Notes under the pieces: generated by a model | The model's input: only the letters and a program-made list of their open reading frames with translations | What the model was told of the DNA's origin: nothing | Databases searched by the model: none | Translations under genes and position numbers: made by a program | Part shown: positions 18,801-28,547 of the stretch, piece after piece | Position numbering within the stretch: position 1 is the first letter of the stretch | Layout: each line of letters starts with the position of its first letter | Assembly (NCBI GenBank): GCA_020051695.1 | Contig: JAGVQM010000026.1 | Span: 1-64,000, forward strand | DNA from: Candidatus Zixiibacteriota bacterium | GTDB lineage: Bacteria > Zixibacteria > MSB-5A5 > WJJR01 > JAJRUJ01 | DNA: 64,000 bases | Direction: 5' to 3'

Positions 18801-21800
18801 CCTGTCCGGCCAATATCACCATCGAATGTGATGAATCCACCGCCCCGGCCAATACCGGGACGGCAACAGCAACGGATAACTGCGATCCCAGCCCGGCGGT
18901 CACCTACGCCGATGCGCAAAACGGCAGGATTATCACCCGCACCTGGACGGCGACCGACGACTGCGGCAATAGCGCGCAGTGCCAGCAAACGATTACCCTT
19001 GAAGATACCACGGCGCCGGTGATTTCCTGCCCGGCCAATGCCACCGTCGAATGTGACGAATCGACCGCGCCGGCCAATACCGGATCGGCCACAGCCACCG
19101 ACAATTGCGACGGCACGCCGACGATCACCTACGCGGATACGGAAACCGCCGGTTCGTGCGGCCAGGAAAAGACAATTACGCGGACCTGGACGGCGACCGA
19201 CGACGACTTGAATTCTGCTCAGTGCATGCAGACAATTACCGTGGTGGACAACACCGCGCCGGCTGTCAGTTGCCCGGCGAATGTGACGATTGAATGTGAT
19301 GAGTCCATTAATCCGTCGCACACCGGTTGGGCCACGGCGACTGATAATTGCGACCCGTCTCCGGTAATCACCTACGGTGACCAGCAAACCGGCGGCACAA
19401 TTACCCGGACCTGGACGGCAACCGACGACTGCGGCAATTCCGCGCAGTGCCAGCAGACCATTACCGTAGAAGATTCAACTGCTCCGATTGTCACGTGTCC
19501 GGCCGATATTACCATAAGCTGCATGGCTTCGACCGCGCCCGGAAATACCGGATGGGCGACAGCCACGGACAACTGCGATGCGACTCCGGCCATCAGCTAT
19601 ACCGATGCAATTACCCCCGGCGCCTGTCCGCAGGCCAAATCGATAGCCCGCACCTGGAAGGCCATGGATGATGCGGGTAACTTCGCCACCTGCGTCCAGA
19701 CGATAACTGTTGTCGATAATACGCCGCCGGTCATCTATGGTTGCCCGGCCGACGCGAACGTCGAATGCGACAACATCCCCTCGGCCGCCGTGGTTTCGGC
19801 AACGGACAATTGCGATCAAAGCCCGACGATTTACTTTAATGAGACCAGCAACCTGACCGGTTGCGGCGGGTATGCCGGGACCATCACCCGGACGTGGACC
19901 GCGACCGACGATTGCGGCAACAGCGCGCAATGTGTGCAAGTCCTGACTGTCGTGGATTCCGACGATCCGGTCATCTCTTGTCCGGCGGATATCACGATCA
20001 ACTGCGATGAATCAATTAACCCGTCGCACACCGGCTCGGCCACGGCCATCGACAACTGCGATCCGAACCCGGCCGTAACCTACGCCGACAGCGAAACCGC
20101 CGGCAGCTGCGCCCAGGAAAAAACTATTACTCGTACCTGGACGGCCACTGACGGCTGCGGCAACTCCGCGCAGTGCGTACAAACGATTACCGTCGTGGAC
20201 AACGCCGCCCCCATCCTTACCGGCTGTCCTGCCGATGTGACTGTTGAATGTAACAACATTCCCGGCGCCGCTGCGGTGACGGCAACGGATAATTGTGATC
20301 CCAGCCCGACCGTGACGTTGAACCAGGTGAATACCCTCACCGGCTGCGGCGGTTATACCGGTACCATTACTCGTACCTGGACCGCGGTCGATGACTGCGG
20401 CAACTCCGCAAATTGCACGCAGGAGATCACCGTTGTCGACAATACTGCTCCGGTAATCAGTTGCCCGGCGAATATCGATCTAGAATGTGATGAATCGACC
20501 GCCCCGGCCAACACCGGGTATGCCACGGCCACCGACAACTGCGACACGAATCCGACGGTTGCCTATGCTGATGTCCAGAACAACGGGACAATCACGCGGA
20601 CCTGGACCGCCACCGATGCCTGCGGCAATCAGTCCAGTTGTGTCCAGACGATCACGATTGATGATACCACCCCGCCGGTGATTACCTGCCCCGGCGCGGT
20701 AACTGTCGAATGCGGCCAATCGACCGCTCCGTCTCAGACCGGGTATGCCACGGCCACCGATAATTGTGATGCTTCACCGGATATCACGTATGCCGATGTC
20801 CTAAACGGCGTTGTGATCACCCGAACCTGGACTGCCACCGATGACGGCGGCAATTCCTCACAATGTCAGCAGACAATAACCATTGAAGACACGACGCCGC
20901 CGGTCATCACGTGCCCCGCGAATACTGCGGTTGAGTGCGACGCCTCGACTGATCCGGGAAGTACCGGTTCGGCGACCGCGACGGATAACTGCGATGCGAA
21001 TCCGTCGATTACGTATGCCGATAGCGAGGCCGCCGGCTCATGTGCGCAGGCGAAAACGATAACCCGCACCTGGACGGCCACGGACGGCGCCGGCAATTTC
21101 GCGACGTGTCAGCAGATCATTACCGTGCAGGACAACACCGCGCCGGTCATCACCTGCCCGCCGACCGCCACGGTTGAATGTAACGGCTCGATGGCCCCGG
21201 CGAGCACCGGCTCGGCCACGGCGGTGGACAATTGTGATCCCGCCCCGGTCATTTCGTACTCCGACAGTGAAACACCGGGCGCCTGCGCCCAGGAGAAGAC
21301 GATCAGCCGCACCTGGACGGCCACTGATGCCTGCGGTAATCAGACCTCCTGCGTCCAGACAATTAACGTCGTGGATACCACGCCGCCGATGATCTCCTGC
21401 CCCGCGGGCAAGACCATCTCCTGTGATGAATCCGACGATCCGGCGAACACTGGTACCGCGACAGCAACGGATAATTGCGATACCGCGCCGGCGATTACCT
21501 ACGCCGATAGTGAGGCAGCCGGAGCATGCGCGCAGGAAAAGACAATCACGCGGACCTGGACGGCGACCGACGATTGCGGTAATTCGGCGCAGTGTACGCA
21601 GACCATCACGGTTATCGACAACGTTGATCCGGTGTTGCTCGGCTGTCCCGGCAATGCGACGGTCGAATGCAGCAATATCCCGGCCGCCGCCAACGTGACG
21701 GCTACCGACAACTGTGACCCGAACCCGAATGTTGCTTTCACAGAGACGAGTAATATGACCGGCTGTGGCGGTTACACCGGGACAATCACGCGCACCTGGA

Positions 21801-24800
21801 CCGCCACCGACGCCTGCGGCAATCAATCGAGCTGTATGCAGCTGCTCACCGTCGTGGACAATGTTGCACCGGTACTCTCCTGCCCAGCCGATATTAATGT
21901 CGAATGTGACGAGTCGACCGATCCGGCCCATACCGGATATGCCACGGCCACGGACACGGGTTGTGACCCGGCGCCGTCGGTCTCATTCAGCGATAACGCG
22001 GTAAACGGGACGATCACTCGCACGTGGACAGCCATGGACGCCTGCGGCAACCAGGCGAGCTGCGATCAAATCATCACCATTGAAGATACGACAGTCCCGG
22101 TTATCACCTGCCCGGCTGATGTGACCATCTCCTGTACGGCTTCCACCAACCCGTCGAATACGGGCATAGCCACGGCGGCCGATAACTGCGACCCCAATCC
22201 GGCAATTACCTATGCCGACAGCGAAACCGCCGGCTCGTGCGGCCAGGAGAAGACCATCACGCGGACCTGGACGGCAACTGATGACGCGGGTAATATTGCC
22301 CAATGTGTCCAAGTCATCACTGTTATCGACAACACCGCGCCGGTCATTTCCGGCCCCGGTAATAAGACAATTCAGTGTACCGCGTCGACCGACCCGAGCA
22401 ACACTGGACAGGCCACAGCAACCGATAACTGTGACCCGGTGCCGGCCGTGACCTACTCTGACACTGAAACTGCCGGCTCATGCCCGCAAGCCAAAGTGAT
22501 CACGCGGACCTGGACAGCGACGGACGATTGCGGAAATGCCGCACAGTCCGTGCAAACGATTACAGTCATCGATAATGTCCCGCCGGTTCTGGCCGGATGT
22601 CCCGCCAATACGACTGCCGAGTGCGATAATATCCCGGCGCCCGCCGGCGGCATCACAGCCACCGACCTTTGTGATCCGAGTCCGGTAATCACCTTTAATG
22701 AGACCAGCAATCTTAATGGTTGCGGCGGCATGACTGGGACGATCACGCGGACGTGGACGGCGATAGACGCCTGCGGCAACCAGGCCAGTTGTTCACAGGT
22801 GATTACTGTTGTCGATACCACCCCACCGACTTTGACCAATTGTCCGGGTAATGCGACCGTTACCTGCGGTAATATCCCTGCGCCGCCGACAGTGACCGCG
22901 CAGGATAATTGTTCGGGCGCGACCGTGGCTTTCGCCGAAACGCCCAACCTTTCGGCCTGCGGCAATTACACCGGGACGATTACCCGGACGTGGACGGCAA
23001 CCGATGGATGTGGAAACCAGGCCAGTTGTACCCAGGTCCTCACTGTCGTGGACCTGACTGCGCCGGTGATCACCTGTCCAGCCGCCATCACGGTCGAATG
23101 CAATACGTCGGTTCTTCCGTCGGTGACCGGTACGGCGACCGCCACGGACAATTGCGATCCGAACCCGCTGATCACTTATAGTGACAACCAGGTTTCGGGC
23201 GCCTGTGCTCAGGCGAAGATTATCACCCGTACCTGGACCGCCACCGATGATTGCGGCAACGCCGCAAGTTGCGCCCAGATCATCACCGTGTTGGATACTC
23301 AGGCCCCAGTGATCAGCGGGCCGTCCGGCATCACAATCAACTGCGACCAATCTGCTGACCCGGCATTTACCGGCCAGGCGAGCGCAGTCGACAACTGCGA
23401 TCCGGCCCCGTCGGTGACATATGCCGACACTGAGACTGCCGGGACTTGTCCGCAGGAAAAGACCATCACGCGAACCTGGACGGCAACTGATGCCTGCAAT
23501 AATTCGGCACAGTTTGTGCAGACAATTATGGTGCAGGATGTAATCGCGCCGGTACTGGTCGGTTGTGTTGAAGATATCATGGCCCCCTGCGACAACATCC
23601 CGGCCCCGGCAACGCTCACGGCTACGGATAATTGTGATCCGGCGCCGGTGGTAGCGTTTAATGAAGTTGCCGACTTAACCGGTTGTGGCGGCTATACCGG
23701 GACGATTACCCGGACCTGGACGGCCACCGATGCCTGCGGGAACGGATCAAGCTGCACCCAGATTCTCACTGTCATCGACGCCGTTGCACCGATTATCTCG
23801 ACGTGCCCCGGTGACCTCACTATCGCATGTCTGGAAGATCTGCCACCGTGCGAAACCAGCGGTGTCGTGGCCACCGACAATTGCTCCGCGACGGTACAAC
23901 TTGCCTGTGGGCGGACCGATAACGGCGGCAGCGGCAGTCAAAGCGACCCGCTGATTTATACCGATACATTCACCGCCACCGACGCGTGCGGTAACCAGGC
24001 GACCTGCCAGCGGACGATCACTGTTCAGGATACCGAGGCGCCGACGTTCTCCGGATGTCCAGGAAACGCAACGGTGAATTGTGATGCCATCCCACCGGAA
24101 GCGACAGTGACAGCATCTGATAACTGCACCCCTGCCCTGACAGTAGTGTTCGATGCTGATACGACATATGTGGACGGCAGCACGCACTGTTTTGAACGGA
24201 TTACCCGCACCTGGACGGCAGCAGACGCGCTGGGCAACCAGGGTGTCTGCACTCAGGTGATTACGGTCACTGACGGCGTTGCTCCGGTGATCACCGGTCC
24301 GGGCAATCAGACGCATTTCTGGACAGACGGGCCGGTAACATTGCAGGTGCAGGCCACGGATAATTGTTGTATCGCCTCCGAGTTCACCTATCTGCTCGGT
24401 ACGCCTCCGCCTCCGGGCGTCAGCGCCAAAGTGGCCGCGATGCCGGGGTTGAACCTTGATCCGCAAACCGGTGTGATTACATATGATCCCGGTTGTCTCC
24501 ATGTTGCCGGCAGTCCCTACACTGTCGTAGTAACGGTCAGCGATTGCCGCGGCAATATCGGCCAGCATAGCTTCACCATTACTGTAAACAACACGCTGCC
24601 GACGATTGCCTGCCCGCCGGATATTGCGCAATGGTATTCATACCAGGGTGAAATTCGCGAGACTATTACAGCCAGTGATGCGGACGGCGATCCGATCGAT
24701 GTCGAGGTCCTGTCCACGACCTGGTTCGGCGAGCCGATCGGCGTCCCGGCCGGGATGGGTATTGAGGGCGCTTATGAATTCGTCTGGGATCCGGACTGGC

Positions 24801-26359
24801 TGGAAGAAGGCGACTGGGTGGTAACTCTCGCGGTCGACGACGGTTGCCAGCAGCAGACCTGTTCGTTCGATATTCAGGTGACCGGCAAATTCCGCTTGAG
24901 TGTCTCGGATACCTGTGTTCTTCCGGGTTACAATGCCGACGTGTTCATCACCAGCACCAATACGCTGGAAGTCGGCGGTATCGACCTGCTGCTGACGTAT
25001 GACCAGAGCGGCCTGCGGTTCATTGCTGCTGAACCGTGGGGCAACGAACTCCCCTTATGGGAGTATTTCACCTATCGCAGCAGCGCGTTCGATAACTGCG
25101 GTGGAGGATGTCCTTCGGGTCTCCTGAGAATTATCGCGATTGCCGATCTGCCTAATGGCACACCTACTCCACCGGACGAGGCGTTTCATCCCAACGGCAA
25201 GATCGTGAAACTGACGTTCGCCACCACCGATGATCGCTCCTTCATCGGCCAGTGTTTCTGGCTCGACTGGGCTTGGTTCGATTGCGGGGACAACACGCTG
25301 TCCTCCAAGCTCGGCGACACATTATTTATCGCTCAGGATATCGATCGGCTGCTGCCGGGGGAAAACTGCACCGAAGGATTCGAGCAAAAAGATATCGAAC
25401 CTCAACCCTCGCTGGATTTCAGTGAAGGCGCAGTCTGTATCTGTCCGCCGCCGGATGACCGTGGTGATATCAACCTCAACGGGCTGGCCAACGAAATCGC
25501 CGATGCCGTGTTGTTCTCCAATTACTTCATCTTTGGCCCGACCGCCCTGGGTTACGGGATCGACGAATACTACGAAAACCGTGTCCTGGCCACCGATATC
25601 AACGATGACGGGGTTGTGCTGACGATTGCCGATCTGGTATATCTGATTCGCATCCTTACCGGTGATGCCATCCCCTACGGCGAATCCGGCGAGGGCGGCG
25701 GAGCCAGGACGGCTCCCTCGGCCGAAACCGGTTCAGCAGTTTATCTGGAACGCGGCGGCGATGTGGCCCGCATTCGGGCCGATGTACCCGTGGCGATGGG
25801 TGCGATGGCCCTCACATTGAAAGTAGACGGGTTGCACGTCGGTGAATTGGAAGCCGCCGCAGAGATTGCCGGAATGACCGTCAAATCCGGTCTGGCCGAA
25901 GACGGCCTGTTGCGGGTTCTGATTTTCTCGATGGATCCGAAAAACAGCATCCCTGCCGGTACCGGCGAGCTGCTCACCATCCCGCTGGCGGGAGACGGCT
26001 CCATCGAACTGGCCGGGGCGGATGCCTCGGACCGTGAAGGCCGCGTGCTGTTGGTGGAATTGGGCCGGATAGCGGCAATCCCTGAACAGTATGAATTGTT
26101 GCAGAACTACCCCAACCCGTTCAACGCCGGCACGATGATCCGCTTCCGTCTCCCCGAAGCCGCCGATTGGCGCGTGACAATTTATGACGTCGCCGGCCGG
26201 TTGGTCCGGGAGTTCACCGGCTTTGCCGAACCCGGCACGATCAGTATCAACTGGAACGGGAAAACCGAAAATGGTGAGGCGGTCTCTTCGGGCATGTATT
26301 TCTACCGGATGAGTACATCCTCATTTGCGCAGACAAAGAAGATGGTCCTGGTGAAGTAA
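15863..26359 (+). CDS. Giant exported protein: choice-of-anchor-L, 30 HYR-like repeats, cohesin-like, dockerin, sorting tail (3498 aa)
   Basis: Signal peptide 1-29 (ending STISA). A choice-of-anchor-L domain spans about 95-305, marked by the FVFGSEEYPEWVG motif and NDVFGAYLNG. After a short Ig domain, 30 HYR-like repeats of 74-87 residues run from 421 to 2806. Two further Ig-like domains follow, then a cohesin-like domain (about 3010-3170), a dockerin starting RGDINLNG near 3200 with lengthened calcium loops, a beta domain, and the sorting tail from 3411 (QNYPNPFNAGT, IYDVAGRLV, KKMVLVK). Each HYR repeat has about five Cys, so the protein should be strongly cross-linked by disulphides outside the cell. 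HYR domains are usually adhesive. A GAGGAG ribosome site supports the start. From about residue 2807 it is homologous to the 37655 protein. Confidence 0.9.
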   Translation: MNKKSWFVLVLLISSLFVFNQSTISAPRETEAKATVEQNAEWQAVRGLSDEASLRYREEHQNEPHDAEFLAKRNAAVNLAAEAAALSITTNTNPNDLMAAFLVPNTGITVTNVDFTGDYRAAGLYTDGPEDIDNGIILATGRVTDALPPDNSGQTGTNLREPGCSECNALIPGYTSRDAAIFEITFDAGPACSTISFDFVFGSEEYPEWVGSQYNDVFGAYLNGVQVAFDDIGAPITINGPFFSGSYVQTPPGNGLEYDGSTLKLRTNAAVTAGSTGNTLVLVICDAGDYIYDSGVFLANLEGSGETIPCTGIPPQFDHPPTPDCGDTMYVAVGNLITFAIQASDQGPNYDTVTVTATGIPTGASMSPALPIFGDPVTSTFSWTPVSGQGGYHTITFTATDLAPCFFTEDCQFVIFVDDTAPVITCPADITVECDESTDPSNTGYATATDDNDPNPVITYSDSESAGACPQEKTITRTWTATDNLGNFSTCDQIITVDDSEAPVITCPANLTIECTASTDPSNTGYASATDNCDTNPTVTHTDSQNGDVITRTWTATDDCGNSAQCQQVITIDDTVAPVITCPANLTIECDESTAPANTGSATATDNCDASPSISYTDEETLSKCVACPPCPQEKTITRTWTATDDYANSAQCVQTITVQDITAPVITCPANVTIECDESINPSNTGLATAVDNCDPAPAMTYADTQNGDVITRTWTATDDCGNYAQCQQVITVEDTTDPVITCPANITVECDASTAPANTGTATATDNCDATPAITYADTETSGACAQEKTITRTWTATDDDGNFAQCTQTITVVDNTPPVISCPANIGIECDESLDPSHTGTATATDNCDPAPSITYSDQQHIGSITRTWTATDACGNSAQCQQTITVDDTTNPVITCPADITIECSASTAPANTGSATATDNCDVNPAITYSDSETAGSCPQEKTITRTWTATDDNGNYAQCAQTITVVDTTPPAISCPANITIECDESTAPANTGTATATDNCDPSPAVTYADAQNGRIITRTWTATDDCGNSAQCQQTITLEDTTAPVISCPANATVECDESTAPANTGSATATDNCDGTPTITYADTETAGSCGQEKTITRTWTATDDDLNSAQCMQTITVVDNTAPAVSCPANVTIECDESINPSHTGWATATDNCDPSPVITYGDQQTGGTITRTWTATDDCGNSAQCQQTITVEDSTAPIVTCPADITISCMASTAPGNTGWATATDNCDATPAISYTDAITPGACPQAKSIARTWKAMDDAGNFATCVQTITVVDNTPPVIYGCPADANVECDNIPSAAVVSATDNCDQSPTIYFNETSNLTGCGGYAGTITRTWTATDDCGNSAQCVQVLTVVDSDDPVISCPADITINCDESINPSHTGSATAIDNCDPNPAVTYADSETAGSCAQEKTITRTWTATDGCGNSAQCVQTITVVDNAAPILTGCPADVTVECNNIPGAAAVTATDNCDPSPTVTLNQVNTLTGCGGYTGTITRTWTAVDDCGNSANCTQEITVVDNTAPVISCPANIDLECDESTAPANTGYATATDNCDTNPTVAYADVQNNGTITRTWTATDACGNQSSCVQTITIDDTTPPVITCPGAVTVECGQSTAPSQTGYATATDNCDASPDITYADVLNGVVITRTWTATDDGGNSSQCQQTITIEDTTPPVITCPANTAVECDASTDPGSTGSATATDNCDANPSITYADSEAAGSCAQAKTITRTWTATDGAGNFATCQQIITVQDNTAPVITCPPTATVECNGSMAPASTGSATAVDNCDPAPVISYSDSETPGACAQEKTISRTWTATDACGNQTSCVQTINVVDTTPPMISCPAGKTISCDESDDPANTGTATATDNCDTAPAITYADSEAAGACAQEKTITRTWTATDDCGNSAQCTQTITVIDNVDPVLLGCPGNATVECSNIPAAANVTATDNCDPNPNVAFTETSNMTGCGGYTGTITRTWTATDACGNQSSCMQLLTVVDNVAPVLSCPADINVECDESTDPAHTGYATATDTGCDPAPSVSFSDNAVNGTITRTWTAMDACGNQASCDQIITIEDTTVPVITCPADVTISCTASTNPSNTGIATAADNCDPNPAITYADSETAGSCGQEKTITRTWTATDDAGNIAQCVQVITVIDNTAPVISGPGNKTIQCTASTDPSNTGQATATDNCDPVPAVTYSDTETAGSCPQAKVITRTWTATDDCGNAAQSVQTITVIDNVPPVLAGCPANTTAECDNIPAPAGGITATDLCDPSPVITFNETSNLNGCGGMTGTITRTWTAIDACGNQASCSQVITVVDTTPPTLTNCPGNATVTCGNIPAPPTVTAQDNCSGATVAFAETPNLSACGNYTGTITRTWTATDGCGNQASCTQVLTVVDLTAPVITCPAAITVECNTSVLPSVTGTATATDNCDPNPLITYSDNQVSGACAQAKIITRTWTATDDCGNAASCAQIITVLDTQAPVISGPSGITINCDQSADPAFTGQASAVDNCDPAPSVTYADTETAGTCPQEKTITRTWTATDACNNSAQFVQTIMVQDVIAPVLVGCVEDIMAPCDNIPAPATLTATDNCDPAPVVAFNEVADLTGCGGYTGTITRTWTATDACGNGSSCTQILTVIDAVAPIISTCPGDLTIACLEDLPPCETSGVVATDNCSATVQLACGRTDNGGSGSQSDPLIYTDTFTATDACGNQATCQRTITVQDTEAPTFSGCPGNATVNCDAIPPEATVTASDNCTPALTVVFDADTTYVDGSTHCFERITRTWTAADALGNQGVCTQVITVTDGVAPVITGPGNQTHFWTDGPVTLQVQATDNCCIASEFTYLLGTPPPPGVSAKVAAMPGLNLDPQTGVITYDPGCLHVAGSPYTVVVTVSDCRGNIGQHSFTITVNNTLPTIACPPDIAQWYSYQGEIRETITASDADGDPIDVEVLSTTWFGEPIGVPAGMGIEGAYEFVWDPDWLEEGDWVVTLAVDDGCQQQTCSFDIQVTGKFRLSVSDTCVLPGYNADVFITSTNTLEVGGIDLLLTYDQSGLRFIAAEPWGNELPLWEYFTYRSSAFDNCGGGCPSGLLRIIAIADLPNGTPTPPDEAFHPNGKIVKLTFATTDDRSFIGQCFWLDWAWFDCGDNTLSSKLGDTLFIAQDIDRLLPGENCTEGFEQKDIEPQPSLDFSEGAVCICPPPDDRGDINLNGLANEIADAVLFSNYFIFGPTALGYGIDEYYENRVLATDINDDGVVLTIADLVYLIRILTGDAIPYGESGEGGGARTAPSAETGSAVYLERGGDVARIRADVPVAMGAMALTLKVDGLHVGELEAAAEIAGMTVKSGLAEDGLLRVLIFSMDPKNSIPAGTGELLTIPLAGDGSIELAGADASDREGRVLLVELGRIAAIPEQYELLQNYPNPFNAGTMIRFRLPEAADWRVTIYDVAGRLVREFTGFAEPGTISINWNGKTENGEAVSSGMYFYRMSTSSFAQTKKMVLVK
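17123..24280 (+). repeat. Tandem array of 30 HYR-like coding repeats
   Basis: Thirty units with the core APVITCPANITVEC...ATATDNCDP...TITRTWTATDDCGN...QTITVVD are encoded in tandem (mean 79.6 residues, 239 bp). Three unit types can be told apart by the segment before TITRTW: type A (QNGDV-like, about 74 aa), type B (ETAGSCAQEK-like, about 81 aa) and type C (ETSNLTGCGGYTG, starting with an extra Gly-Cys). Units 1-11 alternate B-A-B-A without a break, so growth there probably went by two-unit steps. Units 12-28 mix A, B and C; units 29-30 are divergent. Confidence 0.9.
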
Positions 26360-26410
26360 ACAACTCATAACCCAAGTAACCGGTAACTTCCAACAAACCC
26401 GGTTTGAAAA

Positions 26411-26440
26411 GAAAAACCCCTGCATGGGCAGGGGTTTTTC
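26411..26440. terminator. Bidirectional terminator between the 3498-aa gene and greA
   Basis: A 13-bp perfect stem GAAAAACCCCTGC / GCAGGGGTTTTTC with loop ATGG. A and T runs on either side allow it to end both the plus-strand giant gene and the minus-strand greA operon. Confidence 0.9.
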
Positions 26441-26515
26441 TTTTGCCCGATTTTGGATCTTCAATTAATTACTTATGAAGAATTGCTGCGGCATCCTGCC
26501 CAATCATGGTGGCAT

Positions 26516-26986
26516 TTAGCGGGTAACCGCAAGAATCTCATATTCAATCGTCCCCGCCGGAACTTGAATTTGCACTTTGTCTCCCGCCGATTTGCCCAGT
26601 AGCCCCCTCCCGATCGGCGATTTGATGGAGATTTTGTTGTTGTCGATGTCGGCTTCCTCGGCCGAGACCAGCGTGTATTCCAGTTCCTCGCCGTTGCGGC
26701 AGTCGCGCAGTTTGACGGTGGACAACAGATAGGCCTTGGAAGCATCAATATCGCCTGCCTCAATGATGCGGACGCGCGTCAATTGGTCTTCCAGTTCGGC
26801 GATTTTGCGCTCGATGAAGACTTGTTTTTCCTTGGCCGCGTGATATTCGGCGTTTTCGCTGAGGTCGCCGAACTCCCGGGCGCGCTTGATTTCCCGCACT
26901 ACTTCCATGCGGTCGATGGTCTTTAACCGGTGCAGCTCCTGTTGCAGCTTCTCGGCGCCTTCTTTGGATAAATGTATAATTTCCAT
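26516..26986 (-). CDS. greA: Transcription elongation factor GreA
   Basis: A 156-aa protein of typical GreA length. The N-terminal coiled-coil hairpin carries the tip motif GDLSENAEYHAAKE (about 40-53), whose acidic residues reach into the RNA polymerase secondary channel to stimulate cleavage of backtracked RNA. The C-terminal FKBP-like domain has KISIKSPIGRGLLGKSAGD, the usual GreA signature. It is the last gene of the operon that begins with the cation efflux gene, 66 bp after glgA, and ends before the bidirectional terminator at 26411-26440. Confidence 0.96.
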   Translation of the reverse strand: MEIIHLSKEGAEKLQQELHRLKTIDRMEVVREIKRAREFGDLSENAEYHAAKEKQVFIERKIAELEDQLTRVRIIEAGDIDASKAYLLSTVKLRDCRNGEELEYTLVSAEEADIDNNKISIKSPIGRGLLGKSAGDKVQIQVPAGTIEYEILAVTR

Positions 26987-27052
26987 ACCTGCCTCTTCTC
27001 CATTCCGTGCGTTAATACATAGGCGGTTTTACTCAGCAGGACAAGATGAAAA

Positions 27053-28531
27053 TCACGGCGCAATGGCCGCGTGGTAGAGTCGTTCGTATTTGGCCGCCGA
27101 TGCGCCCCAGGAGAAATCTTTGCCCATGCCATTGGCCATGATTTTTTCCCAACTGGACGACAGGGAAAACGCGGCCAGCGTCCGGTCAATGGCGCCCAGC
27201 AGTTCGCGGCCCAGATAGGCATCGAAGACAAAACCGGTACCGGTGCCCCGTTCGAGGTCAACGTCTTCCACTGTATCGGCCAGCCCGCCGGTGCGGCGGA
27301 CGATCGGCACGGTCCCGTATTTCAGGGAGTACAACTGGTTCAAGCCGCACGGTTCGTAACGTGACGGCATCACGAACATGTCGCAGCCGGCTTCGATCAG
27401 GTGGGCCACGCGGTTGTCAAATGCCAAGAAAGCATGGAATTTCTGCGGATATTTCGCCTGTAATTTCTCAAACAAGTCGTGGTATTTCTTCGCGCCGGTG
27501 CCCAGCAGCACAAACAATAGATCGCGTTCGAACAGCTGTTCGGCGATGGCGGCAAGCAAATCAAAACCCTTCTGATCGTCGAGGCGGGAGATCACCCCCA
27601 GCAGCGGCAACTGATGGCCGGAAGCCTTGAAGCCGCATTCATCCATGAGTACCTGCTTGTTCTTTTTCTTCCCCAGCATATTGCCGGGGGAAAATTTGGC
27701 GTGAATCAGCGGGTCGACTGCGGGGTCCCAGACCGCATAATCAATGCCGTTGATAATACCGTACAAATCCGCCGCACGGTCGCGCAGGACGCCTTCCAGC
27801 CCGCAACCGAGATCGGGGCCGGTCTGAATTTCGCGGGAATATGTCTCGGAAACAGTATTGATTTTATCCGCGTAACAGATCCCGGCTTTTAGAAAATTGA
27901 CTTTGTCGTAAAACTCAAAGTAAGACATCGGCGCAAAATATGCAGGATCGAGGCTCAGCACCGCGAAACGCTCCCGCGGAAACTGCCCATGATAGGCCAG
28001 ATTATGGATCGTGATTACCGTTCTGGTCTGCCGGAAAAAGTCAGCGGCGGCATATTCGGTTTTCAGCAGCGCGGGAATAAAGGCACTCTGCCAGTCATTG
28101 ACGTGGATAATATCGGGATGGTAATCGGCGTGTATACACCATTCCAGCACCGCCCGCGAGAAATAAGCGAAACGCTCATCGTTGTCCGCCCAGTCCTTGC
28201 CGGTTGCGGGATCGCGATACAATTCCGGACGCCGGAAATATCTTTCGTGGGAAATGAAAATAAACTCAACGCCCCGCGGTCCGGCCAGTTCATAGACCTC
28301 TACCGGCTCGTTTTTTCCGTTGACCGGCACTGTAAAGGCCGGCAGGCCGGACGGCGCCGGGGAATGTGGGCCGTCGTATAACGTCTGGTAGCGGGGCATG
28401 ATGACCCGGACGTCATGGCCCCTGGCGGCCAGGGCCTGGGGCAGCGCCCCGGCGACATCGGCCAATCCGCCGGTCTTGGCGAAGGGGACGACTTCCGGAG
28501 AGGCATAGACGATCTTCAAGCTTCTGGCCAT
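27053..28531 (-). CDS. glgA: Glycogen synthase (ADP-glucose), GT5
   Basis: A 492-aa enzyme transferring glucose from ADP-glucose to the end of an alpha-1,4-glucan. The N-terminal KTGGLADV motif at 19-26 binds ADP-glucose. The C-terminal Rossmann domain has PSRYEPCGLNQLYSLKYGT and RRTGGLADTV, both diagnostic of GT5 synthases. The start at 28531 gives MARSLKIVYASPEVVPF, as expected for the family. It sits 16 bp after galT on the same strand, linking hexose-phosphate handling and glycogen formation in one operon; no glgC, glgB or glgP lies in the window. Confidence 0.95.
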   Translation of the reverse strand: MARSLKIVYASPEVVPFAKTGGLADVAGALPQALAARGHDVRVIMPRYQTLYDGPHSPAPSGLPAFTVPVNGKNEPVEVYELAGPRGVEFIFISHERYFRRPELYRDPATGKDWADNDERFAYFSRAVLEWCIHADYHPDIIHVNDWQSAFIPALLKTEYAAADFFRQTRTVITIHNLAYHGQFPRERFAVLSLDPAYFAPMSYFEFYDKVNFLKAGICYADKINTVSETYSREIQTGPDLGCGLEGVLRDRAADLYGIINGIDYAVWDPAVDPLIHAKFSPGNMLGKKKNKQVLMDECGFKASGHQLPLLGVISRLDDQKGFDLLAAIAEQLFERDLLFVLLGTGAKKYHDLFEKLQAKYPQKFHAFLAFDNRVAHLIEAGCDMFVMPSRYEPCGLNQLYSLKYGTVPIVRRTGGLADTVEDVDLERGTGTGFVFDAYLGRELLGAIDRTLAAFSLSSSWEKIMANGMGKDFSWGASAAKYERLYHAAIAP

Positions 28532-28547
28532 GCATCGACCCTCGCGA

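Noticed and set aside
17123-24280. Tandem repeats as a possible CRISPR array
   Set aside because: Period is about 240 bp, in frame, diverged and coding; no short direct repeats with spacers.
16151-24631. Many minus-strand ORFs (for example 18368-19387, 339 residues) opposite the HYR array
   Set aside because: They are Gly/Arg-rich antisense shadows that repeat with the HYR units; the plus-strand product is clearly the real one.
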